Part shown: positions 12,901-26,900 of the stretch, in pieces
Numbering within the stretch: position 1 is the stretch's first letter
Layout: each line of letters starts with the position of its first letter
Assembly: GCA_034670405.1 (NCBI GenBank)
Contig: JAXDDX010000071.1
Span: 316,001-380,000 of the forward strand
Reading direction: 5' to 3'
Length of the DNA: 64,000 nucleotides
Source: Hoplostethus atlanticus
Lineage: Eukaryota > Chordata > Actinopteri > Trachichthyiformes > Trachichthyidae
Program-made: the position numbers and the translations under genes
Notes under the pieces: generated by a model
What the model was told of the DNA's origin: nothing
Databases searched by the model: none
The model's input: the letters and a program-made list of their open reading frames with translations, nothing else

Positions 12901-14933
12901 TGGTTTGTATTGAGTGACCAATCCAGGGAAAGTTTCAAGATGGAACTTTTTAAATCAGAACCTGATAAAATTTAGCAGTAATGAATGATTTATTATTGTA
13001 TGTATTCACACATTTCTATACCTTTTCTAAAAAAGTGCTGTGAAATAAGATGGATAAAAAATGATGTGAACTAAAGGAGAGACAATGAAAACGTTTGCAG
13101 GTGATGGAATATAGCAGCTTACAAGGAACCGTGAAAAGTGATGCCTCAAGTCCTCGGGTCAAAACAGCTTCATCAAGTTGAATAAGTTGAGTAAAGGTTA
13201 ATAAATGTGTGTGAGCGTTGGAAGCTGTGCAGCGCTTTCCTTCTTCACAACACTAAACTGTCATGAAGGCCATCTCCTAATGAAGCGGTTCAGTAAGGAA
13301 TCTAATTGGTGAAAGTTTCCTCGTGGGCTCGTCTTGTAATTCAATAAGGCCTTTAGAGAGTAAGTCCTCTGTCGGTATCAGTCGCCACAGTTTGTGCCAC
13401 GTTACCGTACAGAGGACTGACTGCAACATGACCTCACCAGTAATCCCCTGCTGAGTAGAAAGCGGTATCATCGACTTCCTTTACTTTCTTACTCTCTGGG
13501 TCCGAATTTGATACCGGTTTATAAAAAATAGTTTTCTATAGTTTCTATCAAGTCACTATTTGTCTTTCTTTTGCATCGCTGTGTCTCGTTGTCCTCCATG
13601 CTAACGCTGCTCAGCCAAGCTGTCTCAGGTGATTGATGTGAGATTTACTTGTTGTTATGGCAACGCTGGCAACCTCTGATTGGAGCGTTCAAATAGCAGG
13701 CGCACGTAGGTCACACGCATCCATGTGGTCCAGATGAGACTCCATGCTGCTTTTTACAGTTCACACTGACTAGAAAACATCAGATCTGTCTCACATCTGA
13801 GGAAAAAATCACTTGGGATACTTTGAGCTGCAGTGTGAACGGAGCCTAATAGTAAGTGAGTTTTACCAAACTGTTTCCCACCAGTCTGGGGATAAGAGCA
13901 GCTCCAGCCAGTGCTCCAGCCACTCCAGCAGCAACACCCTGTCCAGCAACGCCTCCAGTGGCAGCAGCGAGGACAAGCACTTCGGCTCCGGGGACCCTAT
14001 GGACCCCGAGGCCCTGGGCCTCACCTACATCAAGGGGGCATCGACAGATAGCGGGATAGACACCGCTCCCTGTATGCCGCCCCCCCCAGCCCCGGCTCCC
14101 CCTGGCGGGCCGCGACTGATCCTCCAGAATGGCCAAGGGGAGCGCTGGGCGTTGGAGTACCCAGAGGGAGGCCTGTCCCAGGGAATCAACCCGGCAACCT
14201 CGGCTGGAAACGTGACTGATGGGAGTCTGGGAGATCTGAGCGAGATCTCATCCATGTCAAGGTAAGATTTTTTTAGTTTTTAATACATTTTTTTTAACTT
14301 AAATTTCTCCAGAGAAGATCTTCTGAGCATAGGTACTATTTTTCAGCCTGTAACAGCTCGTAATGAAACCCCAACCAGTTATTCTACATCTGTTTACTGT
14401 GAAACCAAGCTGGTTAGGGGAAGACTTGAGAAAGACTTGAGACCGGATGAGTGATGGATTTCTGTGCGCTCTCACTGAAACTGTAAACAGCAGTGGTCCA
14501 TTTTCTGAGGGGAGGAATCCGCTTGGCAGATGTCTTGACTGATTAAATCTAAAGGTTTGACACGGTTTCCTGCAGCAAGACGTCCTGTCAGTTTATCCCT
14601 CCAAAATATCAGAGTTAAGTTTGGAAACTTGAAGCTTCTTCTGTGACATTAAAATGACTTTGGGAAACGTCAGTAGACAGTAGACATATCATCTACAGTA
14701 TATATAGACAGTAACTATATATACACATCATCTATATATAGACAGTAACTATACATCTATATATAGACAGTAACTATATATACACATCTATATATAGACA
14801 GTAGCTATATTATTTATTAACTATTATTTTTTGTAGTATTAATACTGTTTAAATGTTTAATATTATCAGTTGAATATTGAATTATTTTGTTAAAATTAAA
14901 AGTTAAACATGACAAATTGAACAGCTTAGTTTT

Positions 14934-14970
<37 letters not shown>

Positions 14971-17900
14971 AGGTTATATATCTACTTTTAAAACTGCTTT
15001 GATTTGGGAAACGGAAAATGCAAGATAACAAAAACAACATTTATATTTGACCCCAGAGGATAGCACAAGGAAGTGTTAAAACTTAAAACACATACTTCCA
15101 TTGTCGCCCTCGAATTAATTTTGTCGTTTGACACAAAACACAATAACACAAAACACAGTCGATCGCAGCGTTTTCGTCTTGGAGCCGGCGTCCTGTTCGG
15201 CAGCTGGGGCGTAATCCCGGCTCCCTGCAGCCGAGCAGCACGTCTCCTAATGTGTAGTGACACTGCAGCGGGTTCAGCCCTGTTAGTGTCACGCCGTTCA
15301 GCAGCCTGCAGAAACGGGAAAGGAATACACCGCAGCGGCCCAGCAACCAGCTCACCTCCAGAAACTTTCTTTCTGCACAGTAACTCCTGTTTGTGTCGGG
15401 TTCAAACTCAGTTCTGGTGATGTCCACCGTCTGCAGTGGATTGTGGAGCTGCACACTTGGATTGCTGTGAGATGAGATGCAGCTTTATTGATCCCTGTGG
15501 GGGAATTAGGTGGTTGCAGCAGCAGTAGTAATAGGATTCAACAGGGAGAATAGAAAACTATAATACAACCACGCAAATAGGATATAAAGTAGCAATAAAA
15601 ACAGTAGAGAATAACAGTAGTCAAATCATAACACATAGCTGTTTAATTGGAGTGAAAGCCTGGATACACACGGCTCTGGATGGCATGGTGTTTGGAGACC
15701 ACTGCAGTAGAATCCAGCTCATGACCTCAGTCGTAGGTCATCCCATCTTCGCTGTCTCTCTGCTATACTGTCTAATAAAGCAGAATTTCTGTAAAATAAT
15801 AATAAACCTGCCTCCGCGATGCAGCATGCCCACTGATCCTGGTTTCCTCTATTGCCTGCTTTCCCAGCGGCTCCCGGCGATCAGGAAGCCCGTCTGGACT
15901 GAAGAGCAGCGCCTCCGCCGACTCCTCCAAAGCTTTCATCACCTCCCCCAGTGGCTCCGCCTCAGGGGCGGGGCTCAGCCAGCCCCAGCAGACACGCCCA
16001 CCGCTGGGAACAGCAGACCCAAGTGGCTGGAACAAAGCAGAGGGTGGTTCCCTGCTGGAGGAATCAAACAGGTGAGTGGAACAAGTGATTTCTGAAAAGT
16101 ATTTTCCAATGACATAGGGCTTACCTGTCAATAACAACAATAATAATATCAATAACTCCTACTTGCTGTCAAAAGAACAATTTTGGTGTTTGTCCTTTTC
16201 TTGCTTGAACTGAAGGAGAGTTTCATGACCCTTGGGCCTTTGGAGCCTGTTAAAACCCCATTTTGTAATTTCCAAAATGCACCAATGGGGAAAAATCACA
16301 TTCTTTTCTTCATTTTTGACAAATCTTTTGCATATAAGTGTTTTTTGTTCGATAATATTATTTTCTGTCTGGCGTTTTTCACCTCAACCAATACCAATAT
16401 GTAACCAAACTAGTCTGTGAAAGATGCTATAATATCAGACCTTATCGGAGAAATGATCTTACAGGTAGCTCTCCTGGAAACTGGAAACACTGGTGCTTTC
16501 TTTTCTGAAGCCAGTAATCAGTACTGCAGAAATCTAACCACTGCAGTAATTTAATCTAGTTCTCTTCAATCTTCTGTTCTCCTAAAATCTCGCTTTTCTT
16601 AAAACAAGTGGGGGAAGAAAATGGGTCAACGGGTTGAGATAATTCCACTTGTTTTCAAAGCAGTTTCGTTGGTTTCAAGAATTTTCAAGAAACAAGTTAA
16701 AATCCATTGAAAAAGGGGCAGATCACTCGACTTGTTTCAAGATAATATTACACGAGTCAAGAAAAATCTAGAAACATGTTGAGCTGCATTGGAATAAAAG
16801 TGAAATCATGGTCCTCCCACTGTCTTCAGCTGGGGTTTAAAGAAGATGTAAGATCAGTCAGGACAGAATCCACTTTGCTTCTGTCCTGACTGATTAACTC
16901 TTCGCCATTTGACATTTTTTTCCTACAGCACGGCGCCTCCTCCAGTCTAATATTCCTCTACAAGTTTGTTTGGGAATAAAGTTCCCTTGAAGCGTCTGTT
17001 CATGACATTAAAAAAAGCTTCAGGAAGAGTCTTGTAAAGTGAAGACAGTAAATGACAGTAGCACTTCAGGGGGTGGAAACTGAAGGGTAGGACACACATG
17101 ATAGACAGTACATACTACTGATATACTGCAAATATACATTCAGTCACTATTTGGCTTAATTTGTTTGTGTTTGTAATGTTACCTGATGTTCATGTAATGT
17201 TGATTTTCGGTAGATATCACATTTTGGAATGAAACTCCATTTCAGCTTCAGGATGTTGAATTAAATTCAGGAAATCACAAGGCCTTCCACTGTACTGTCC
17301 ATGTACACTCTTAAAAAAGGATGTGTCATTTTCAACACGTGTGCGTGTAGTTCAGGACAACACACATTGTTACCTGCCAACACAACATCTCTCAAGGCCA
17401 CAATCTGCAATGTGTCACTTCTAGACAGGAAGTGTATTGTAAGTCCCGCCCTCCTCCCCCGGGGAACGCAGCCAATCTGAGATAAAAATCACCGCTGATG
17501 TTCAACGTGTTTTTAGTGAACATTTAGCTTCACTGTTCTTCTTTTCTCACTGCTTTCCTCCATTGTTGTTGTTACCACGACTACCTTGATAGACACAATC
17601 AAGTCACCACTGGCCACGCCCATATGACACTCCCACAGCTACTGTACACGCCCCAAACGTCAACATCATTGAAAAGCCAAGTTCAATGTCATAAAAGTTG
17701 CATTTGTAACTTTAATATTGTCCCAAACTGGACACAGAAATGTGTTGAAAATGACAGTCATGCTATTACATTGACCTTCTAATAGTCTTTCATCCGTTAT
17801 ATACTAACCATTTACAGTGAGATCCATGAGTCACGCATTACATTACAGCTTTATTTGCTTTTGTTTTCATGAGCTCGACTACATGCAACGAAAGTCTATA

Positions 17901-20900
17901 CGTCACTGTTATATCTCTGAACTCATTTTTGAACGCGTTCTGTCACGCTGTCAAATTGTCAACATTTTTTTTCCTATGTCTCCTTGATGGTGAAAGGAAG
18001 ACATTCATTCCTGTTCTTGTAATCGCACTGGAGAGGAAACTAACCGGTTTCCTTTTCCATTTCCCAAAGTGACCGATGGACTTTCACTGCATATTGTTTT
18101 CTTGTCATATTCAGTTCAGATCCTCCAAAGGACTGATTGTTTTTAGAAGTGAAGAGGTTTGGTTCCAAAATGGGATCTGCATTTGGCGGGGAAATATATA
18201 AATATAACAATATTAAACCAAATCATCGTAGTTTTTAAAGGATATTGAGATTCTTTTACAGACTGGATCCTCTAGATTTTAGAGATTTTGAATGATGAAC
18301 TTGAAGAACAATGATTATACATTGTTTTGGAAATTTCCTCTTCACATCTAAACTCTAAGTGGAGCTTTTGAAGGACCGTACCGAACATTTACATTGCAAA
18401 CATTTTATTTTTTCCCCCTGTTTTTTCACTTTGGGTTTCGTCCATCAGTGGAGTGGAGGGCGTTTTGTCTTTTCTCCTAAAGACGTTAACTCTCAGATCC
18501 AGGTATAACGGTGTTACTGCATCCCTTCAGGTTACACTTTACTGCACTGTCCTGCCCAGTAGTTACCTGGTGGTTAAAATCAACGTCGACACTCTTAAAA
18601 AAAGGATTTTCAACCCATCCATGTGTCTGTTTAGTTTGGAACAACTGTCAACTTTCAACATGTGTTAATAACCACATACTCACACAACATGTTTTACATG
18701 TGTTGGGTTTGTCCCAAACTAGACACACGGATGTGATCAAAATCAGGTATCGTTTTTAACAGTGTTTATAAAGTTACAGGGTAATTACTAAAAAATGTAA
18801 ACAGTACATCAACAATAAATAAAGAAAAATTTAAAAAAGGAAAAAGGCGCAGAATACATGATTTAGACATACATAACTAAACAGATGTTGCCTTAGCGAA
18901 GTCTTCTCAGTTAATGTCCATTTATTTTACCTCATGCAGATAATCTCATTTTGATAGTGGTTTTTCCAAAAGCGCTACAGATTGTTGTAGTTTTACAAAT
19001 AATGTTGCGGATGCTGGAAATTGTTAGCATCATGTAGGAAGTGGGTAAATATGAAATTCTATGCTAGGATGGCCTACTGGTGAGTGTCCCGTAAGCTAGG
19101 TCACAGATTTCACATGTCCATATGAAATATATACAGCAGAGCATACAATGTACAGCCAATATGTCCATCAGCATCCATGAGTCCTGCTGAAATGTCCTTG
19201 AGCAAGACACTGAGAAGAGCGTTAGCTAATTAAAGCTTAAAGTGTAAATGTCATATGACAAGGTTTGTTTTCACAGCAACTGCCAGGTAATTACCTCAGG
19301 AAATACAGGACAGTGAAATAAAGTTGAACCATCTACTCACATGCAAGGCTGTCAGTAAACACACACCCACACTCTCCTCCCCTTCCTGTAGAGGCTTTGC
19401 AGTTGTGTCACAAATCTCTAATCAACCACATCTGGCTCCATCATGGATCCATTGGAGAATTGGCTGTGTGCAAATAATGTCTAAACAACCAGGCTAGAAA
19501 AAGAGCTAGCTGAAACAGATTGTTGTGGTGTGGCTGTAGATCAATTCAGTGACAGTAAAGTAAAAGTGATCAGTGTGATCAGGTAGATTTGTCTCCAAAT
19601 GTAGGTTACTGTGACTCAGTAAACTGTCTTGTCTTTAGCCCTAGTCTCTACTCCAAAACACTCTGAGTTAGAGCTGGAGAAGAGTCAGCTCAGTTAACCT
19701 GAACACACTGGTAGCTAGCTAACTAGCCAGCAGGCTAACTTAGTTACTGTTAACATGGGACTACTAGCCACTGCTAACGCTAGCTTCTACTAGATACGTT
19801 AGCTAGAGTGCTAATCAGATGTGTTAACAACAAGACAGTGATGGTTAGCTGACCGGATATTGTGGTTAGCTAGCTAACAAGTTACACTATCTAAACACAA
19901 AATCAATCAGATGTATCAGTGGTGAAATGATCGAAAACAACAGAGAAATTAACTAAATTAATTAAATTCTGGTGAGATTGAAAAGAAGTCATATGTTTAG
20001 AAAAACAATGAGCCACTGTTCCGCAAGACCTCCAATATGGCCGCCAGAGGGTGTGTTACGTCACCTGAAAGCCCTCTATTGTTAACACACCCTGTCCCCC
20101 TGTACACCCATATAAACAAGGGTTCTTCATGGGTTCTTAGTTCCAGGTAGTGTTTCTATAGAGAACCAAAATGACTCAAAGAACCCTCTGATAGATAAAG
20201 ATTTTGAAAAAACTGGTATATCAGAATTACATTGAATTAAAAATCATTCCATGCATCCTTAGAGGGTTCTTTACAGCACCATGAAGGGTTCTTCTATGGT
20301 ACAAGCCGAATGAACCATTTTCTGGTACTATATCGAAACTCTTTTTGTTAATAGTGTAGATATAGGACCACCCGTCACACAATGCACAACTCTGCTTGTT
20401 GTTCCAGTTAAATGTGTGTTGTGTGTTGTGTGTTTCTGTATATTCTTTATTGTGAGTGTGTGTTGTGTTGTGTTATAGCCTTTACCTTTTACTATTAGAG
20501 ATAATAAATTAGTTTTAGTTTAGTAAAAAAGAAGATTTTCTTTTCTTTCTTAATCCACAAATCCACAATCTACAGTGTCTCAATTAGGGGTGATGGGACT
20601 CTCTTCTCTGTTGCAGCCCCACTTCCTGATTTGAACTGATACGGCGGATGTGTTTTTATATAACAATCTCACCTTGTGCAGCTTTAAATTATGCTTCACA
20701 TTTCTTTGGCTTGTAAATGCGACACCTCGCCTGAGAGTGAATTGGAGTGTCCTCAGAACGGGATTATTCCTTCGTAGGTACATTGCGGCTTGAGAAGATA
20801 CAAAAGCATGAAGCTGGCTCACATCCTCATTACCTAGACACACAACAGGTAAATAACATAGCAACATTTACCTTAGCATTTGCACACCTCTAATGGGGAA

Positions 20901-23900
20901 TACATCCTTTCATCACACTCACCGCTCTTTCCTTTAAGAATCAATTTATTCTATTCCACTGTCGACGGTTAACGTTAACGACATACAGCGTCTCATTTAG
21001 GAGACTGGGACTCTATTTTCTTTTGCACTATTCCACTTTATTTCATCAAAAAATAAGCAGCTCATTTTGTGCACAGGAAGATTTGTGCATCTTATTCAAA
21101 CCATCAAACAGTTTCTTATCTGTATGGTTCAGGTTTTAAATTAACCAATTAAGGGGCTTTTAGGTCAGCTGCTACAGTACACTGTCAACCGCTGCCCTAT
21201 TTTCGTATGAATGACGAGGTTGCATCCCATAATTTGTTTTGTGTACCCCCGTCAAGCACCCCCACCCCTAATCTACCCTTGGATAATGCTTGACTGTCTA
21301 CTGTGTAACTACTACAGCCAGTTTAAATGATAGTGTGTGCATGCAATGTCCTCATTTTGCTTATTCGTTTTTTCCCATCCATCCATCTTCCTCTCCCTCG
21401 TACTTGTTTTTCTTGCCCTCCTTTCTTTTTCTCTCCTCACTCCTGTATTTGCTCCCTTTCTCTAACATTCTCTCCATTTTCTCTCTTCCATATCCTCTCC
21501 CTCTCTCTCTCCCTCCATCTCTCTATCTCTGTCTTTTTTCTTTCTTCTATACCCCACTCTTCCTTCCTGTCTCTATCTCTACCATTTTCTGTCCTCTATA
21601 CCCTCCTTTTCCTGACTCATCTCCCCTCATTCTCTCTCTCTCTCTCTCTCTCCCTTTCTTTCTCTCTCTCTCCCTTCCATATTCTCCTCTTACTCACTCA
21701 TTCTCGCTTTCTCCTCCTCATCCTCCTCTTCCTCCTCCAGGCTCCAGGTGTTACTGAATGCAGACGTCCAGCCTGGCCCAGCCAGGGATGCCTTCGTTAA
21801 GCTGATGCTGTCAGACAGCCCCCCTGGGCTGGCCGACGGAGGGAAGGTGAGTCTGCAGCTCCAGCTCCAGTAGGGGTTAGATGGTTCAATGTCTTGTCCT
21901 GTATAATTTAGTGTCCTGTCTGTGTGATTTAGTGTCTTGTCTGTGTGATTTAGTGTCCTGTCTGTGTGATTTAGTGTCCTGTCCTGTGTAGTGAGGGTCT
22001 TGTACCACTAGGTGGCCACTGTGTCCTGTCCTGTCTTATAGGTCCTGTCCATTTCTGTGTCCTGTGTAATGTGTGTCCTCTACCTTTAGGCAGCTTTCGT
22101 CTTGCCATGCCACATCCTCGTATGCATTTAGCACAAGCAAATATTTAGGGTCTTCAGCCTGAAACCACAGGGGAACCCCAGAAGGTTCCCTGAGGAACAC
22201 TTTCATAAAGCGTTCACCACCACCATGTAACTCTAACACAATGTGGGTACTTCAAGGAACCCCTTAGGGATATTCTTAGGAACTCTAAAATGCTAATACC
22301 TGATGAACCCCTAACTATTAGAGTGAGACGGTGTATAGTGATACTGATTGAAGTGGAAGTGTACAATCAGCGATGTTAGTCCCAATAAGTCCCAACTCTA
22401 GGAATTTGAGAGCTTTTGTATCACCACATTCCACCCAGTGCAAAGAAGAGTGAGTTTTTTAGCATCAACATGCCAGTGAGCATGTATAACCATATTTCAT
22501 TAGAGGGGTCAGAGGTCAGGGATCATGCCTTGGAGCAAGGAAGGAGCTCAGCGCCTTGATCAAGGACAGCTCCATAATAAAGTGAAGAAGCTAAATCAGT
22601 GCCTTTCACATCAAGTTCAACATATTTTTACTGATAGGATTTTCCAAAATTTCTTTCCATCTCTTTCATTCCTCTGTAGCCCCGTTTCAATTAATGTCTT
22701 ATGTCGTATTTTACTGTTCATCTTACTGGCCTCATTTATTGTTTGTAAAACACTTCTGCAACAATCAAACTCAACCCAGTTTTCTAACCGCGGCAACTGT
22801 AACAAATGAATGATTATTGTTGAAGTTGGTTGCATCAACTGCAGATAAATCAAAGGACGATGTTAAAGGGCATCTGTCTAACGGATGTCGAGCTTCGTCC
22901 TTCAACTACATCTGACATCCTGCTGGCCTACTTAAACAGTGGACACACTTTTCCTTCCCTCAACATCTACCATGGAGGGGCCCTTGAGCAAGGCAGTCAA
23001 CCCCCTACTGCTAAGTGTGTGAGACCCTTCCTCCCCCAGGCTGGAGCTGTAAATAGGAATGCGTTGCCTGGTTGAATAAGGGTTAAAAGATGAAGAAATG
23101 TGCTAAAACAGACCCTTTAGACCCTGGGTCCACCAGTATTCTCTAGACTGATGAACATACAGACTAACACAAATAGACTAACACACACACAACAGGATCT
23201 CGCGTTACAGTGCAAGACATGCTATCAATCGTGTAAACATTTCACTCTACAAATACACTGTGTTCAGCATTCTTTATTTTCTATTGGAGACAAACTCTAA
23301 AGTCTGCAGCACAATTTCTATTGTACCGGATGGGAAGTGAGATTTACCATGAAAACACACAAATTTCCTGTGACCCGAGAATGATCATGGCTTCTGCGTA
23401 ACGGAGGGTAAAGAAATAACGGCCACTTTAAGACAGGAGCATAATAGAGCGAGTAGAGGACGACGATATGGGAGGGGCGACGCAAAGTATTATTGAAGAT
23501 CAGGTGTGAAGATCAGGTGCGTCTTGGCCAGGTGACCCAGAGGACGAACGGTAACCCTTCTTTCTCCTCCATCCATTTTTCCTATCAGACTCTAAGCGGC
23601 GTCCCTGGCGTTTTGCCGACGTCCCCGAGGCGAACCCTCTACCGGACGCTGTCAGACGAGAGCCTGTGCAGTCACAGGAGAACTCTGTCCCTCGTCAGCT
23701 CCCGTTCCTCCCTCCTGGACCCGGTGCTTCCCAGTGACGTCCTGTTTAGCAGCGCTGCACCTTACCACAGCACCCTGCCACCCCGGATGAGCAGCCGCCA
23801 GTGGGCCCCTCTGCATAAGAGTGAGTTTCCCCTGCATGAGAGTCAGTTTTCTGATTGTAATATGTGCAGTCTTTAAATTTGAACCGTATTAGTCAATTTT

Positions 23901-26900
23901 TATTTTTTTTTAACAGCCAATTTACTTGGAGATAAAGCTGCACTAGGCCTCTTCACAGTTTGGCGGCTCCAAGTGGCAGCGAGAGATAACTGTTTGAATT
24001 TCTTGAAAGTTTGAAGGACTTCATTACCCAGAAATGATACCTCTACACCAAAAGCTGATGTTACATAAATTGAATTTGTGTTTACTTTTACCAAGTCCCA
24101 AGAAGTGTCACAGAACTGAATTTAAATTGTAAGAACTGAATTTGAAAATATTGAGTGTTGAATTTTTACTCCAAACTAGACTGAAATAAAAGTTGACAGC
24201 TGAATGCAATTTCAAACCATTCAAATTGTGTCATACAAATTCAAATAAATGCAATTACATTTCTGGTGTCATTAATCTCAGCCCATACTGTGGGCAGGGA
24301 GGATATATGGAGGTTATACAGCTGATAGTGATAACGTGACGTAATACCTCATGTCTCTACAGGTGAGCTGTGTTACTCTGACGGCTCGCTGGCAGAGCGA
24401 TCCAAGATGGCCGACGCTGGGCTGATGCACCTCCCTAATGCCTCCTCCCACCTGGACTGGTCTCACCTGCTGGACGCAGCGCGGGCGTTTGAAGGTGATG
24501 ATGAAAAGTGGGTTTGTTTCCTTGACGACCAGCTGCAGTAGCTGTTACTATCAGCAAACAGTACTGATCCATTGTCATGATGCTTCTTGTCATGCTCTTA
24601 AAAAGTCAGCTGCCTCCATAGTGTCAAACGCTACAACCACTTGATTGTGATTGGTCGGTCGCCTCCTCTTCATTGTGATTGGTCGGTCGACCTCCTCTTC
24701 ATTGTGATTGGTTGGTCGACCTCCTCTTTGTTATGATTGGTTTGTCCTGGTCATCTCTGCCCAAAAGAAATAGATGTCAGGCGCAGCGTCTATTTCCAAA
24801 GCGACCACTTTCCCGTCTCATTGCAGCCGCTCCCTGTTGACTTTAGCTTAAAAAGCCAGTAGCAGTTTGGAAAACGAGTGTGAATTTTTGTAATGATACT
24901 GTTGCTCAGTCCTGATTGGTGGGGAGCCGGCTGCTTTGGTTCCAGATGCATTTCCAAATTTCAGGTTAATTAGCGGTGTCTTTGTGCAGCAGCCGAAATG
25001 ACCACGTTTCAGCATGATGATGATGATGATGATGATGATGAGGAGGAGGAGGAGGAGGGCTGAATAAAGACCTGTGCTGGATATTCTTCCAGCTTCTCCA
25101 GGTTTTTAAAGGTTTTGCGTCCTTACTTATTTTCTGAGTTGAGCTCCTCCAGCTTCAGTTTCCAGAGGTTTTTTTTTTTTTTAAATGCTTTCTACCTCAG
25201 CTCTTATTTCTCTCCCTAGCATATAAATAATTTCAAATATTTGTTCCATCTGTGGTCTGGCTGCTGCTGCCGACCTCTCAGCCTCGACCTTGTTACTGTT
25301 GGTTTCTTCTAATGTTGGCAATCTAGGAATTTAAGCTTATTCTACTCGACTCCACGCAGGTGCTTCTGGGTAAGACAGTCAGCTAAATGTATTCTTACAG
25401 GTCAGCGCTCCCATTTCCGTCTTTCCTTACGTATTCCAATTTCTTTCGACGCATCACCTGACTAAAGCACACATAACAGGATCCCAGCCAGCCGCTTCAA
25501 AAACATGTTAAAAGTTAATTGCACGTTAATAAAAATCTTTCGCAGAACGCATTGCTCAGTGTTTTCTGCTGAAATAATTTACTTTAATTGGTTTGAAATT
25601 TGTCTGACCCCGCTGCCGTCTTGACCCAGCCATCTTTAAGCGTTCTCCCCAACGCCGAGGTGCTAATTATAAGAGAGTGTATTTTTGGAAACGTGAAATG
25701 AAGCCATTATCATTTTGTGAACACAGCAAGGAAGCACTCTGGGAAATGGCTCGACGCCACCTCTTCACCGTAATTGCCGTGTTGCTCGCTCTCTCTGTCT
25801 CAGGCAATTTACATCGTCTCTGCCTCATGTAAATGTGTGTGAGGGCGTAGAGGTTGTTAACACTGAGGACCGAGCGCTGCGGTCCTGGTGGCGGGGGAGG
25901 TGTGTGTGTTTTTCCCTGTCATTTTATATAAATAGCTCCAGCATTCCCGTTGACCTGAAAGGTACGGGGTGATTATATTATATATGGAGAGGTTTGTTCC
26001 ACATTTGGACAACGTGATACCTAGCTTCATGAAAATGATGATGCTGCAAAATGAAAAATAATGGTCCTTTTTTTAACGGTGGCAGGTAACAAAACGAGTG
26101 AGTTGACTTTTACAGTCTGCACCCCCTTGAGTTAGACATATTCAACGATAAACAGCAGTTAATGATCTTTAAATGGATTCATATCTTTCTGATAATTCAC
26201 TTTTTTTTGTCAGCAGGTACAGTAAATGCCAAAATATAACACGTTTCAATATTTATCAGCCAACTAGATTTTTTAAAAGGAAAAGGACTCCAAATGATGA
26301 TAGAGCAGACATTGTCTTAAAGTATATTATTTCAAATCAAGGCCTTAAATGATCTTTAATACTATTAAAAATGACATTTTAAGTCTTGAATTCAGCCTCA
26401 ATTCATCTCTGTGACCAATTTCACCATGACCAAAACCACACCGTACTCTTAGTAGCCTAGCCGTAGTTTGGCTAGATTGTTAGTAGCAGAGCACTATGCT
26501 AGCTAGTTCCTCTCTTAGCGCTTGTCTTCTTCACTGGGCTTCAGTCTGACGTTACTTATCCAGAAACTGTGGTTCCAATCTGCAAAAGAAAAATTGAAAA
26601 TCTCCCTTTCTCTTACTCCTTCACTTACATTTTCTACTCTTCCCTTCTTCTCTGTATCCCTCTCTTCCCATGGGTTCCTGTTTTTCTCAGTAATAATCAC
26701 CTCTGTGTGTGGAATTTACTACCGTCAGTATTCAAATGACTTCTTAGAGTCAATTAAAAGCCGGAGAGCGCTCATCAGGCCCGAGAGAGGGAGGAGGGAG
26801 GAGACGTGGAATGAGTGTCCAGTCTTTTCCTGTGTGGTTTATGTTGTCAGAGGCGTAATTACTGTGATGTCTTCACAGCTGCAGACCCAGCCAGCCTCAG

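Noticed and set aside
13813-13884. Upstream in-frame extension of exon F
   Set aside because: The frame is open back to an ATG at 13813, but the ttcccaccag acceptor, the phase of exon E and the start of family similarity all place the exon at 13885.
21290-21800. ORFs of 155-157 codons rich in Ser/Leu/Phe/Pro
   Set aside because: Translation of the pyrimidine tract before exon H; only the final part overlaps the real exon, in another frame or by read-through.
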